NCBI RefSeq assembly: GCF_933775445.1 | Contig: NC_065877.1 | Location: 4,526,001 to 4,590,000 of the forward strand | DNA: 64,000 nt | Direction of reading: 5' to 3' | Source of the DNA: Argentina anserina | Lineage: Eukaryota > Streptophyta > Magnoliopsida > Rosales > Rosaceae | In this document: positions 1 to 12,350 of the stretch, in pieces | Position numbering within the stretch: position 1 is the stretch's first letter | Layout: the number at the start of each line of letters is the position of its first letter | Position numbers and translations under genes: made by a program | The notes under the pieces: generated by a model | Database searches by the model: none | The model's input: the letters and a program-made list of their open reading frames with translations, nothing else | Told to the model about the DNA's origin: nothing

Positions 1-555
1 ATAGCATCTTTATTGAGTTCCGAGCCACCTCTGTCACTTTCACTCCACGCTACCACTCTTTCCAGTATCATCTTTTCAGTGCCCTCCTCATTCTAATCAT
101 TCTTCCTTCAAAAATGGTCGCATAGATTCTGTTTAATACAATTTATTGATGAACATTTAGGGCCATGGAGTTGCACAATAATGGCTTTCAACTTTTGAAA
201 ATTGGAAGAGAGCCTGCATTAGATTAGATTAGTCTCAATTCAGACAAAGCTATTCTTTTGCTCTGTTTAATCAAGTTTATCTTGGCACAGAAACAGATAA
301 AGGAAGAACGCAATACAAGACAAAGGAATGGTGAAGAAGCAGAAGCAGAAGCAAAAGCAAAAGCAGTTGCAGTAGTGCCAGCAAGCATGTCCCTTGAACA
401 GAAAAGAAGGTAGCGCTGATGAGATTTGATCCACACCAAGGGGCCATTCGTAAAAAGGAAACTGAGATAGAGAGAATCAAGGGATGAATGAATGAACGAA
501 GCTCATCACCATCATCATGATTTATAACACTGTTTGAGACTCAGTGGTGGTTTTA
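1..555 (+). promoter_or_regulatory. Upstream region and 5' leader of the NPH3/BTB gene
   Basis: No gene is recognised here. The stretch lies directly upstream of the start codon at 556 and must hold at least part of the promoter and 5' untranslated region of the NPH3 gene. The reverse strand reads as leucine-rich ORFs only because of an A/G-rich tract (about 320-370) made of AAGCAG/AAGCAA units; this is low-complexity sequence and not a coding region. No convincing TATA box could be assigned. Confidence 0.4.
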
Positions 556-3332
556 ATGGGAATGGTTTCTGAGAACCCTTTTGCTTTTTCTAACCGTTCT
601 CCTAAGCTCTCCAACTCCTTCACCACTCGGTATAACCCTTCTCTGAGTAGTTCTCTCTGATTTCAGACTGTCTATTTACTCTTTGGCTTTCAAGTTTGGA
701 AGTTCATGTTCAAGGGTTGTGCAAGTTTTGTGCTTTGTTTGACATTCATGACATGTACTCTCTGTTTATGCAGCTCATGTTTTGTAGTCTTTGTCTGGCC
801 TTGTTTGAGTCTAAGTGTGCAAGTGCTTTGCTTTGAATTATGTAGCTCATGTTTTGTAGTCTTTGTCTGGCTTTGTTCTAGTCTATAATAGTGCTGCAGT
901 ACACTTGTTGTACATGGAGGCTATAGATTTGTTCAGTTAACTAACATATCAAACAGAACTTGAAATATTTAAAGTGATAGCTTCTAGTCTTCTACACAAA
1001 TAACAGATTTGGAAAGAAATTTGTTGTTCTACTTCTTCGAATCTATAAGGATTGATTCCAAGATCTACACTTTACGTATATCATTTGCATGTTAGCTCTG
1101 GCAGCTTGTTGGAGACTTGGATTTTGGCTATTATTGATTTTTGAACATGTTTTATAGTTACTGCACAGAAACTGGTTGATCTTTGGTTCTATGGCCGACA
1201 TGAGAATTCAGATTTTTATTTCTTTCTCATTTGCAGTCTTATTGACTTTTTCTTGTCAAATTGAATGTTGTTAAGTAAATATACTTGGATGTGGAGAGCC
1301 GCAATTCTTGCTGGTCAATATCTGGAGTCGATCATCCTTGTTGTTCACTGCTTATATTGGAGGTTTTATGTTCATGCAGTATCTTTTCGGATGTTGCTGG
1401 GGACATCACAATTGTTGTCGATGGAGAATCTTTCTTATTGCACAAGGTAAACTCCTAAATTAACATGTGGCCTTAGATGCCAATTGACATCTGATAGTAT
1501 AGATTTTGAAGTTTCAATTGGTGAAGTTCGTCGCCTTTGTAGTCTTACATTTCTGTTTTGTTGAAGTTTCCATTGGTGTCTCGAAGTGGAAAGATTCGGA
1601 AAATGGTTGCAGATGCCAAGGATTCAGCAGCAAAATTGGAACTCCACAACATACCAGGAGGACCACATGCATTTGAACTTGCAATGAAATTTTGTTATGG
1701 CATGAATTTTGAGATCACAAGCGCAAATGTTGCCCATCTCCGCTGCGCTGCTGAATACTTAGAAATGTTTGAAGACTATAGGGATGAAAACCTTATTCAG
1801 CGAACAGAAATTTACCTGAATGAGGTTGTAGTTCAGAGTCTTGAGAAGTCAGTGGAAGTCCTGAGCACCTGCCAAACACTACCTCCTATAGCCGAGGAGG
1901 TTGGAATTCCAAGCAGATGTGTGGAGGCTATTGCCACCAATGCCTGTAAGGAGCAATTGATGTCAGGCTTGTCTATGTTAAATTTTGATGCTGAATCAGC
2001 TGAGCTCAAAAGTAGTTGCCTGGATTGGTGGGTTGAAGATCTATCATTGCTTAGGATCGAATACTATCAGAGGGTTATTTTTGCCATGACAAGAACAGGT
2101 GTTCGACCAGACAGCATTGTTGCATCTTTAATGCATTTTGCTCAAACATCCTTAAAGGGTATTGGCAAATGTCAAATTTGGAAAAAGCCAGATAGCTTAC
2201 CAGAACATGACCAGATGACTATTGTGGAAACCCTTGTAAGCTTAATGCCATCAGAAAAAACCTGTTCGGTACCACTGAGTTTTGTGTTTGGAATGCTGAG
2301 GTTGTCAATCATGGTAGATGCTGCAATCACATGCAGGCTCGAGATTGAGAGGAGGATTGCTTATAGGTTGGAGATGGTTACACTAGACGATATCCTTATA
2401 CCGTCCATTTATGCAGGGGGTTCACTGTATGATGTTGATACTGTTCATCGAATACTGGTGAACTTCCTGCAACGGATTGAAGAAGAAGATGATGATGAAG
2501 ACTGTGGATATGAGTCGGAAGGCACTGGTCATTCTCCGAGCCATGGTTCATTGTTGAAAGTTGGACGGCTTATCGACTCATATCTAGCTGAAATTGCTCC
2601 TGATCCATACCTCAGCTTGCAAAAGTTTGTTGCTATGATTGAAGTACTGCCTGATTATGCTCGAGTCATTGATGATGGACTTTACAGGGCGGTTGATATA
2701 TACTTGAAGGCAAGTTATCAACATACAATCAGTCATCGAAGACATGATCTTGTTTATTTGTAAGTCATAACTTATGTTTCTTCAATTGACTTTATGTTCG
2801 TGTTCAGGTACATTCAATGCTAACTGAACAAGAATGCAAGAAGCTCTGCAAGTTCATAGACTGTCAAAAGCTCTCTCAAGAAGCCTGCAACCATGCTGCA
2901 CAAAATGATCGTCTCCCAGTACAGATGACAGTGAGAGTTCTGTATTTTGAGCAGGTACGATTGAAGACTGCACTCTCTGGAGACTCAGGAGATGGTTTTG
3001 TCTCCCAGAGAATAAGTAGCGGGATACCAAGTGCAGCCATGTCCCCTCGAGATAACTATGCTTCATTGAGGAGAGAAAACCGGGAACTGAAGATGGAGAT
3101 CTCAAGAATGAGAGTGAGACTGAGCGAGTTGGAGAAAGAACAGTTGTTCATGAAACAAGGATTGATGGACAAGACAGGAAATGGCAAAACATTCTTGACC
3201 TCAATCTCTAAGGGTATTGGAAAAATGGGAATTTTCAGTGGTCAAGCAGGAGGTAAGCGACAGAAATCAAGTAGAAAGTCCCGGGGAGTGGATGGGAAAA
3301 CTGGTAGGAGTAGGAGGCATTCTCTTTCCTAG
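556..3332 (+). CDS. BTB/POZ-NPH3 domain protein (NPH3/RPT2 family)
   Basis: Exons 556-629, 1380-1446, 1567-2709 and 2808-3332 join in frame to 602 residues. The start is the ATG at 556; a second in-frame ATG lies at 562. Residues about 28-125 form the BTB/POZ domain (DVAGDITIVVDGESF, then FCYGMNFEIT and LRCAAEYLEM). About 200-478 is the NPH3 domain (DWWVEDLSLLRIEYYQRVI near its start, LTEQECKKLCKFIDCQKLS near its end). About 510-540 is a charged coiled coil, and the tail is basic and serine-rich. Known family members act as substrate adaptors of CUL3 E3 ubiquitin ligases and as phototropin signalling partners at the plasma membrane. The sequence looks closest to the At3g08570/At3g08660 type, from memory. 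Intron 3 appears to use a GC donor (AAG|GCAAGT at 2710). Intron 1 carries two ~40-bp direct repeats (about 770-808 and 843-882). Which pathway it serves cannot be read from the sequence. Confidence 0.93.
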
Positions 3333-3870
3333 GTAGCTTAGGAAGTTTTGAACCTGCATATAGAAGCTCATGTTCAATGTCATGGTCGCACTGGGATATG
3401 GATTGGTTGAGCTAGCTCCGACTCATCACTGTCTCACTTGTGAAGGGAGCCTGGAGTTTGTAACACAATTCTGACCAAGAGGTGGGTTGACATGAATCCC
3501 ATCTTATGCAAGGTCTAGATGTTGTACAAGTAGCTACATTGATATTCGAAATGTCACTTCTTTTGCTAAGTCTCTGTTAGTCATGCTCCTGTCCTAACAC
3601 TTGCTAATTCACCAAATTTAATTAGGGAATTCTTTTTTAGCTTTTAATTATATGCAAATTAGCTGCAGTATAGATAGTTAAACAGTATACTAAGTTATTA
3701 TTTAGCTTGCCCTATAATAATAACTTGAGAGAAGCTGAGCACTATTATTTGTCTTGAAAGCATTGTTCATATCTCAGAAGTAATTAAGTAGATGTCAACC
3801 CAGAAGATAAAAATTAGCTAGTAGAAATCTTGGACAAGCTCAAGTGTAGAATTGCTGATGATGCACTCGT
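3333..3870. other. Intergenic: convergent 3' ends of NPH3 and VHA-E genes
   Basis: The stretch lies between the stop codon of the + strand NPH3 gene and the stop codon of the - strand VHA-E gene, so it should contain both 3' untranslated regions and polyadenylation signals. No further gene was recognised. Confidence 0.6.
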
Positions 3871-5348
3871 TCATCCTAAAAGGCTCTTCCTGATCTGCAG
3901 GGAAAGCCAAAACAAGAAATTAATCCCCAAATGTACTTACTATCTGATATCCTCATACTCTCAGAAAAACTCGAAGAACAACATTAGCCATCTCATCTCT
4001 GTTCTTAGTTCGTGCTATACTAGCTAGTAAAGTAAGCAACTATTGGCTAAGGATCCATGAATACCAACCTGAGGCAATTTCTGTCTGAAGACGACATCCA
4101 ATCGTGCATCAAGGGTGTTTTCACACACTATCTTTCCATCTTGAGAGGCCAACACCACTCCACCCGAACTAGTAAAGAATCAAACAGAGAAGAAATAAAT
4201 AAATGACGACAATATATAACAACTCAGTGCTATACATGTAACCGAGTCATACAGCAAACAACAACATTCGCAAGGCTGCCTGATCAAAGTTTCTCATCTA
4301 CAATGTCAAATTGTCAGTATGTAGCTGAAAAGTGCATGAGAAAATATAAGCTTTCATTTTATTTTATTTTAAAGAAGGAAAAAATAGAATCTGGAAGCAA
4401 TGAACTGTGAAAATTAATAAGGGATTTCTTACCAAAAGGCTTCATGAGAATCGCCACCCTTTGGAGGCGGTGGGAGATATACTCCATCAATTGTAACTTT
4501 AGGTGAAGGAAACCCTTTATCAGCATAAACTTTCTTTGCTTCCTCCAAAACAGACTCAACAAGCTTCCTGTCAACCTCTCTGCATCTCAGCAGCACTGCT
4601 GGCTCCTTCAGTCGAATCAAACTCTGCACATTTCCGATTTTACACCTTCAATCAATACAAAACTATATGATTTTCATTACCACATCATAAATTTTGCTAC
4701 CTGAACAATAAAGTCTTTCATGAGCTTCTTGTAAGCCTTCTTGTCCTCAGAAACACGCACAAGTTCCTTTCCAGCAGCTTCTTTCATGGAGGTTATGATG
4801 TCATCTTGTGCTTGCAAAACTTTTAAACGCGACGCATTCAGTTGCATAGAGTATTCACTGTGAAGAGTTACATTATTACTCACCAGTCGTCCTCAATCAA
4901 AGAACTGAACAAAATAGGTAACATATTTGCATACAAAAGATAATATATCGAAACATGTACGTTATCCCCATTATGGCATTATGGTTCGCGAGAAGCCCCG
5001 AGATCATTTTAGGGCAACAGTAAATTTTCGTAAAGAATGAAATCAATTAAGCAAATCCTCACATTTTCCTTTTAACCTCGACCTGCTTTGCCTTGCGTTC
5101 ATATTCTTGTCTGATCTTCTTCTTCTCCCCTTCGGCTATTTGCAGTTTCTCAATGTTGAACTCCTACACAACTCTACAAATTAGAACAAAGCCACGAGAG
5201 CATGATTAGAATGCAAGTAGTGATAAATAATCGAGAAGATTAAAACCTCCTCTGCAGAAACGGAAATCTCGTTGGCTTTTTCTTCAGCTTCTTGCCGAAT
5301 GAATCTGACCATCTGCTGGATTTGCTTCGACACGTCTGCATCGTTCAT
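3871..5348 (-). CDS. VHA-E: V-type proton ATPase subunit E
   Basis: Six exons on the reverse strand (5247-5348, 5063-5163, 4701-4857, 4433-4623, 4069-4168, 3871-3894) join with consistent phases to 224 residues; the family is usually about 226-237. Every exon has GT/AG borders. The N-terminus (MNDADVSKQIQQMVRFIRQE) and the following long, highly charged helix (EYERKAKQVEVKRK, EYSMQLNASRLKVLQAQDD) are typical of subunit E, the peripheral stalk protein that pairs with subunit G and links V1 to V0. The C-terminal globular part has CSGGVVLASQDGK and NTLDARLDVVF. The enzyme pumps protons into vacuole and trans-Golgi lumen. The last exon is only 24 bp (IRKSLLG-stop), and the C-terminus is slightly shorter than in many homologues. 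It converges with the NPH3 gene; in Arabidopsis VHA-E2 (At3g08560) also neighbours an NPH3 gene. Confidence 0.96.
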
Positions 5349-6464
5349 CTTTTCAGATAGAACAGTTTATTTATGAAATGATGCGTTCAAAACGATTGTT
5401 TGTGTTACAGTGTTTAAAGGTGGTGTAGGATGAATCGCAAAGAATTGCAATGGAAACTGGAAATTAAGAACCAGAGATCAGAAAGACACTTTCTTCATGT
5501 GTCTGTTTGTTGGTGCGAAATTTCGTGCGGGATATTACTTCCGTTACGACGTTGAATACTTCCAATATTTCCACAATTAGCGCTAATTTGAGATTTGTTT
5601 TTGTAAGAGAGCCATGGAACTCGCATGAAATCAAATCCTTCATGGAAATTATGTCTGGATGCCTGATAAATTTTCAGGTGATACTAATAAAATGTTTAAA
5701 TAATAGCGATCGAATCAATGATATGCAGATGTTGTTTAAAAGGAATATTGGAAGTAATTAGCATAGAGTACCATCCACGTTTAAAATTTTCTCCAATTGG
5801 GAAAGCATTATAAAATCCAACTCTACTCTGCTACTCATACTCGTGGTCCAGTGACTCCAGTCGGTATCAATGATGCCATCAAAATGGTAATAATAGCATA
5901 AGCTGTTGAATCCATAGCTGAATGTACAAAGTCGTAATTATTTTGTTATAATGTTTGTTAGTGTTTTTTTTTTTGAATGGATGTTTGTTAGTGTATGATT
6001 GTGGTGATCCACTATATATATATATTAGAAATGATCCACTATATCTATTGTTTGCTTGTAGCTGAGATAAAAAAAAAGGGCGAAGCTCATTAATTAGTTA
6101 TTATTTTTCAAATCTTTTTCAAATAGATGAAATTTTATTGAATCTCTTGAAAACTATGATGCATGTACGGCCTGTACCCCAAGCTACATTCTAGATATTC
6201 ACCCGGCAAACAATTATATTATATATAATATTATTCCAGGAGGTGATGAACTTCTTATGATTACCACATATAATGTCAAGGTTATAATTAAATATTTTTC
6301 GAATTTACAGGGTGGTACCTGAAAGCATAAATATAATTAAACTTGTTTCATTCTTGTAAATACAATTGTTTCAGTGTCGGGAAATAACAACTTCAGAAAG
6401 GTAGTTTAGAAATGAAAGCTTTGCTTAGTTTCAGTGGATGCTTGCGAATTGCGATACATAGTGA
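5349..6464. other. Intergenic, VHA-E upstream / acid phosphatase 3' side
   Basis: The first few hundred bases are the presumed promoter and 5' leader of the VHA-E gene. The rest is AT-rich and holds the 3' flank of the acid phosphatase gene. ORFs here are short and show no family motif. A short local duplication (ATGATCCACTATAT) occurs near 6007 and 6030. Confidence 0.5.
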
Positions 6465-9155
6465 TTAAGGAACAAAGTACATGGGATTAGGAAGCTTAAA
6501 CGTGCGGTTGCCTATATAATCTCCGTGGAGGTCGCTCCATTGATCTCCAACATTCCCCCATATCCTGTAACCATCTTCGACCAGTTGCTTCCTAATCGCT
6601 GACTTGTATGCCACCGCGCCCTGCCCTTTGTAAGCTTCCGTCCTGTGAGTAATTAAGTACAAGCCACAAAGAAAAAAACTGATTATATATTGTTAGATCT
6701 AATTAAGTATCTAACAATGTACATTTAAGTATAGACATAAGAGATTAGGCAACTTGAAGTAGAAAAATCTAATCGAGACTAGTCTTTGTGTACTGCCAGA
6801 CACGTTGAATTATAGGCAGCAGGTTAGTTATATATATAGTAAACATTTCACTGAATTTTTTTTTCATATATCGTGTAGTAGTAGTCATACGTTAATTTCT
6901 TATGGTTGACACTTGATACATGCAAATATGTTTTTCTTCTTTCAAAGTGGAAAACTTGTACCTATATATTTGTATTTTGATCGAAGAAGCTAATTCGATT
7001 CGGTGCATGTGTTTTGACTAGCTACAGGTAATATAATCAAATTATAATTAGCATGTTGAACGTGGATTTTGACTAGTCTCACCACTAATTACTGACTCTG
7101 AGAATATAATTAAGGAAAATGTTTATGTGCCACAATATGACGTCAGATTCGGCGTAACAATAATATGTGGCATACCACATAATATTATCACGTCAGTAAT
7201 TAAAATAATTATAATATGTCATTTTTAAATAAAAAGACAATTTTATCTATGTTAATCCAATGATTCTAGATTATTATAAATATATAATTTTTTCTTTATC
7301 CATTATTTTTTCCTTATTATAATGCTGTCAAAATGTAATTAATTTTTTTTTCATATTTATGAAATTATGCTTATATACATATATATGTGTGTGTGTAAAA
7401 CATATTTTCAAAATAATGAAAAATATAGACGTGTGTGTGAAAAATATTTTAATAAAACTAATTCGTCTTAAATAATTAATATATGACAAAAAGATGAAAA
7501 CATGGTAACATACAATATTAATCTTAATTAATATATGGCCTTAATATATAATATATACATGGATAAAAATAATTTGTTACCTTACTGGTCCCATAAAATC
7601 TAATAAATTGTCATAAGATAATAATCTTGTTTTCATCACTTGTAAGGTAACTTTTTTAACAAATATCGTAAAATAATTTTTGAATAAATGTAATAAGCTA
7701 ATTAAATCGTCTGGAATTTAATTTCTATTTACTAAATATGGTATCCAAATTATGTCCATGAAAAAATTTCTTTTTTTATCAAACGAAAAAATTTCTTAAT
7801 TTAATGATCATGATAAATAAATATTAAATAAGGATATGATTGTCTTTTTATTAAAAATGACATCTTATGACTATTTTAATTACTGACATTGCGATATTAT
7901 GTTGCATGTCACATAAGATTGTAGCGCCGAATTTTTTTTTTCCGCCACACCACGTGGCACTGCTATATGATATACACAGTCAATCATATTACGTTATGAT
8001 ATAATTAACATGCACACAGTGAAAATGATAAAAGTTTATTTACAAATAAGAACTAATCAAAAATAATCACAGTAAATAATTGATCAATAACATAAAATGA
8101 TACGTTACGTAGAATATGTGATGAGTATATATAATAATTCATCCGCCATAATAGCAGTGCTATATTATTAATCCATCAAACAATTCAATCATCGTGCATG
8201 CAAGTGAAATTGTTGTGTTTATCAACATGCATAATCATAATTTTTATTGAATTGAACCGGTCAATTGAATAGTTCTTCGATCTTCCTTTCTTATTGAATT
8301 GATTTAGTCAATTGAATCGAACCAGTCAATTGAATCAAATTATCGTGACTACGTGATGGACGTATGAGTGGTTGGAGTCGAATATGTCCACATTGAGCAA
8401 CAATTATCGAAACAATTAGCAAATCATTGTTTATCTGCAAATGCAGACATTCATGTATCATATGTGTGTATAGTGTATACTGACCTCAAAATGAGCCGAT
8501 CATAACCAAGAAAACCTTGATTGTGCAGATTTTCAATAGTGACTTGACCAAGTGTTTGTTCATCTCTTCCGGTCAGCAAAATAACCTTAGACCCACTATT
8601 CACCAGCTTGCTAAACAATCCCAGCATAGCCGGAATTGCCGGACACCCTCCGGCCATCGCCCATGCTCTGAACGCAGATGGATCATAAGGGTCGCAGCTA
8701 CATATAAAGCAGAACCACCATCAAATTCACTATGCTATATTGCCCCACTGCTAATCTAAATCCACTGCTGCTACTACTACTACTACTTACCCGTATCTCT
8801 TGCCCTTGTAGTAGAAGACATTGGATAAGCAAGTGTCGTCCACATCCAAGATCCATGCATCCATGCCGTCATCCAAGGGAACGATTCCGTTCATGTAGCT
8901 CATCATTTCACCAACAATGAACTCCACATCGCGGTCGTACTGTCCTCCTATCATGTATGTTTCGAGATAGAGAAAGCACTCGGTTGGCACGGTGCGCCAC
9001 CCACGCACATTGTTGGCCTCCACCGCCAGTCTCCAGCTCGAACAAAATCCACCGGAGTCGAGTTGAGGGGGCTTAGAGCAACGCTTCATGCCGGTGGCCT
9101 TGTAGAACAAAGCCACCAACACCTCCTGGATTTGCTTCATCATTGCTCTAATCAT
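6465..9155 (-). CDS. HAD-superfamily acid phosphatase / vegetative storage protein-like
   Basis: Three exons (8791-9155, 8485-8697, 6465-6642) join to 251 residues. Motif I of the class B/HAD acid phosphatases is present as DVDDTCLSN (nucleophile DxDxT) in exon 1, motif II as LLTGRDEQT in exon 2, and motif IV as WGNVGDQWSDL in exon 3, followed by the family ending FKLPNPMYFVP. Proteins of this group (tomato Apase-1, Arabidopsis VSP1/2 and relatives) hydrolyse phosphomonoesters or serve as vegetative storage proteins. VSPs that lack the first Asp have lost activity; here it is kept, so activity is plausible. The N-terminus (MIRAMMKQIQEVLVALFY) is not a clear secretory signal, unlike most relatives, so the first exon or start may differ. 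Intron 2 is 1.84 kb and contains an ~830-bp TIR element. A decayed extra copy of the last exon lies near 12.7 kb. Confidence 0.88.
7127..7960. mobile_element. Non-autonomous TIR element inside the acid phosphatase intron
   Basis: The two ends are long, imperfect inverted repeats. About 110 bases from 7127 (GTGCCAC, then ATTCGGCG, GTCAGTAATTAAAATA, AAATAAAAAGACAAT) recur reverse-complemented before 7960. The interior is very AT-rich and has no coding potential. No convincing target-site duplication was found, so the superfamily is open (Mutator-like by its long TIRs is a guess). It sits entirely within intron 2 of the acid phosphatase gene. Confidence 0.72.
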
Positions 9156-11423
9156 GTATACTTGCTTGCTTTTGGAACCTAATTGACAACAAATGAAATA
9201 ACAGCTAGCTTAGTTAGTGGAACATATTTATATCAAGGCAACAACTAGGTATCTTCAAGCTGATACGTTCTATATATAACCAAAGGAGATTAGACCAACT
9301 TGACGATCAAAAACATTTGGGTGCGTAATGGTGTGTTATTTTCCCGCCTTCAACTAAGATAGAACGCTTTCGGAAAATCACATCTGTATGCTTTGGATTA
9401 AGCTTTTGTAAGGGACTCAATCCTTTCTATAGATTGTTTCTGCTTGTCGAATACAAGATTTAGTTATTTAAGGTTTATACATATATGTACACCTACCAAG
9501 GGTAGAGACTAGAGAGTTGTGAAGCAAGCAACAAGACAATGACCAAAGACTTGCATAAGTTTCAAACGTCCCAATCAATGAACAAACAGGGAAATTTCCC
9601 ACAGGGAAGGATTGCACACAAAATATTGATAAGAGATTTGGGGAATAAACTCCAAATAGGATCAGATAAATGATGAAGAGAAGTTATTCTCACTTTGGAG
9701 TAAAATAACTTGAACAAATTAATCTTGGAATAGACGGTATAGATCGATTGCCGTGGAGGCTACATTATGTTGACACAAAAACATGACTCTTTCCTATTTC
9801 TTTGTTGTCCTAGAAAGTGCCTCTAGATCTCTATGTGTCCTTTAGGAGAGAATGAAGAACTTTGTAATCGTTTATCTACGTGATTTGTAAGTAAGGAATT
9901 TTATTCAGATGCATGCATGGTAGAGCTGAAAGTTCTTGTAGCCTACATTGAAGGGAAAAAAAAGTATGCAGGTGACTTCGGATTGTGCCAATTAGAACGT
10001 GGTATGCATCACTTATGGTTCGCATGCAATACTACGTAATAAGTTGTTGGGTGCTTATACATTGTGTTTTTCGATTTACTTGTAAAAGTTTATAGTCTCA
10101 AAGTCTACACTAGATCGATACTCGACCTTGAACACTAATTGACTTTGATCATATATCTGGGTTATTGTCTGCAGCATTCTATGCATAATTGACAGGCGTC
10201 TGCAAACATTAAAGTGTACGTCTAACTAACTATGTAACGATGAATACCTAAGAATGATCGACAGCGTACATCTAACTGGCTGGAAAGAATTGAAAGACTG
10301 ACAAACCTCAACAGGTGAAACACAACTGAACTTTAAAGATCCTGATATATTATCAATCTCAGACTGGGTGATGAATGAGTTGCATGCGCGCTAGTATACC
10401 AGATAGATATGGAAGTGGGCGTGAGAATATGACATGATGATCGAGATATATTAGGCATAGAGATGAAAGCTCTCGTCAATGCTTATTAAGTAGCAAAACT
10501 GCTTGGTGGTACACTCGAGGGTGGCGTCAGAAACCACAAACAATGGTGCTGGTGGAAAAACAGGTGTTAGAACAGAGCAAACTCCTCATGGTTTTTGAGA
10601 AAATTATTCTTCTATATCGTGTTCACTATATTAGCATACATATATTCACTTAATAGCATTGTTCTACTAATTGCAACAGAAGTTAAATCACTTGAGCAAC
10701 GACAGCCTTTAGTACGCACACCTACATATATGGCGATCGGAAGAAGATTTTTCTTCTTCTTCAATTGGAGATTGATCGGGCTACCATTGCGATGATGGTT
10801 TAGTAGCATTTGAGTGAATTATTCCTCCATTCGAGTACATCAAATAATTTCTTAAATGCGTGAAGAAATTATCAAACCTGGACAGAAGCGGGAATGCAGT
10901 CAGAACCTACATGGAATCCACACTCTCAATTGGTTATTATACCAATCCGATATCATCAAAGCACCGACCACCGGACCAGAGTCGGTGAATGAAATTATAT
11001 AAGTAGAGGAATATACACGAAGAAAGGACTTTTTTTTTATGATGATGCCAACGAATCACCTTGACGAAATTGATTAGTGGGCCGGGTGCTATAATTAGGC
11101 CAATTATATAAGGACACGTCGCATCGAATTTGAATTTTAACCAAAGCTTTCGTTTTTTTTATTTCCTTTCAAGAGAGAGTTGTTGTTCTCTGGTTAATGG
11201 ATTTGATTGAGATCCTCCATCTCTATCTCTTCAAAAAGATGAAACGAAACGAGAGCAAAACTAATTATATGAAAGATCAATCTCTAAAATAGTCGATCCT
11301 TCATCATGAAGGGATTGTTACGTTATTACAAAAAAAATATCTAAAATAATTTGAATATTTGGACTAGTACAAACTGACCAAATCTTAAAAACTGCTTACA
11401 CAAATGTACTGGCCAAGGAAAAT
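9156..11423. other. Gene-free stretch upstream of the acid phosphatase
   Basis: The first few hundred bases are the presumed promoter of the reverse-strand acid phosphatase gene. The remainder is AT-rich; ORFs stay under 70 residues and show no recognisable domain. I see no RNA gene or mobile element here. Confidence 0.5.
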
Positions 11424-12069
11424 TTAAAACATCAATTTATAAAACACAAGCACAAAACCTAAAGTCAAGGCAAGCTTTGGAGCATTAATGGTCAGAGCCG
11501 CCGAGTGTGGTGGCCTCTCTTCAGGAGGATGAGGAGTTGAGGGAGAAGACATTCCAGATGGTGCTGGGCTCGGAGAGGAGATCGGACCGGCAGGTGATGA
11601 AGGAGAAGACAATCCAGATGGTGCCGGGCTGGGAGAGGAGGCAGAACTGTCAGGTATGGGAAGGCTAACCATAACCCCAACCTTCTGTCCGTGACCACAA
11701 TGACCAAGTGCACCACAGAGAAAGTAATAGTGGCCAGGCCTTGTAAGCTTAATTGTATCGGAGCCGGAATCATAAAACTGCAATGGGAACGCTAGAGTAC
11801 GTCGCAGGATTTGAAACCTTGCTCAGTAACTTCGATCACATTGTGGAAGTGCAGGTGCTCATTGTAAGAAAACAAAAGACTATCACCTACATGAAACTCG
11901 TTTGTTGAGGACCACAGGCACTGGTTGTAATCTTGTACTATCCAACCTTTAGAGCCACCGACTCTATGAAGTATATATGAACAACACCAGCACCATCACC
12001 AGCACCAACACAAGTGCCACAAAGAGTCATTTCCACCAAGAGGACCAATATGCTGTTTTTCAAAGCCAT
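11424..12069 (-). pseudogene. Phytocyanin (blue copper protein) pseudogene
   Basis: The reverse strand encodes most of an early nodulin/uclacyanin-like phytocyanin, but in three different frames. From 12069 there is a short signal-like peptide (MALKNSILVLLVEM), then a frame change, VGGSKGW and a plastocyanin-like core with FHVGDSLLFSY and HFHNVIEVT, then a stop (GACGTACTCTAG) and a one-base frame change near 11795-11805. The last part has the copper-site region YYFLCGALGHCGHGQKVGV, a Pro/Ser-rich linker with repeated SPSPAPSG, and a hydrophobic tail typical of a GPI-anchor signal. Copper ligands (His, Cys, His, Gln) can all be pointed out, so the break is probably recent. A sequencing error at one site is possible, but two are less likely. 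Without the frameshifts it would be an apoplastic, GPI-anchored copper protein. Confidence 0.78.
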
Positions 12070-12189
12070 TTCTAATCTCAGTATGAAGTTAATTTGAGCC
12101 ACCGAACTAGAAGTAGGATTTGTTAAGTAATTGTGAGTAATATCTTGAGCAGCAGCGTTCTATATATGTGTTAAACAGCGACAAACGTG

Positions 12190-12350
12190 ACCCGTGGACC
12201 AACTGTACCGATATTGTCTCAACTTAGTCACCTCACAAGTGTTGAGTTTTAATCACAAAAGACCTCGGTACAATTGGTTATTATCCACCCACTTATAAGC
12301 TTTATTTTCTTTGTCACTTCTTAGATGTGAGATCTCTCCTCTCCAACAAT
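12190..12350. repeat. Dispersed-repeat-like block with an internal palindrome
   Basis: ACCAACTGTACCGA at about 12199 is matched in inverted orientation by TCGGTACAATTGGT at about 12266, and a GATGTGAGATCTC-like segment follows. The arrangement resembles terminal parts of short dispersed plant retroelements (TRIM-like). This is inferred from pattern memory only; no boundaries or duplications were found. Confidence 0.35.

Noticed and set aside
224..480. Leucine/alanine-rich reverse ORFs
   Set aside because: Produced by an AAGCAG/AAGCAA low-complexity tract in the leader of the NPH3 gene.
1265..1450. 61-residue ORF before NPH3 exon 3
   Set aside because: It uses a frame different from the BTB reading; exon 2 (1380-1446) in the proper frame gives DVAGDITIVVDGESF.
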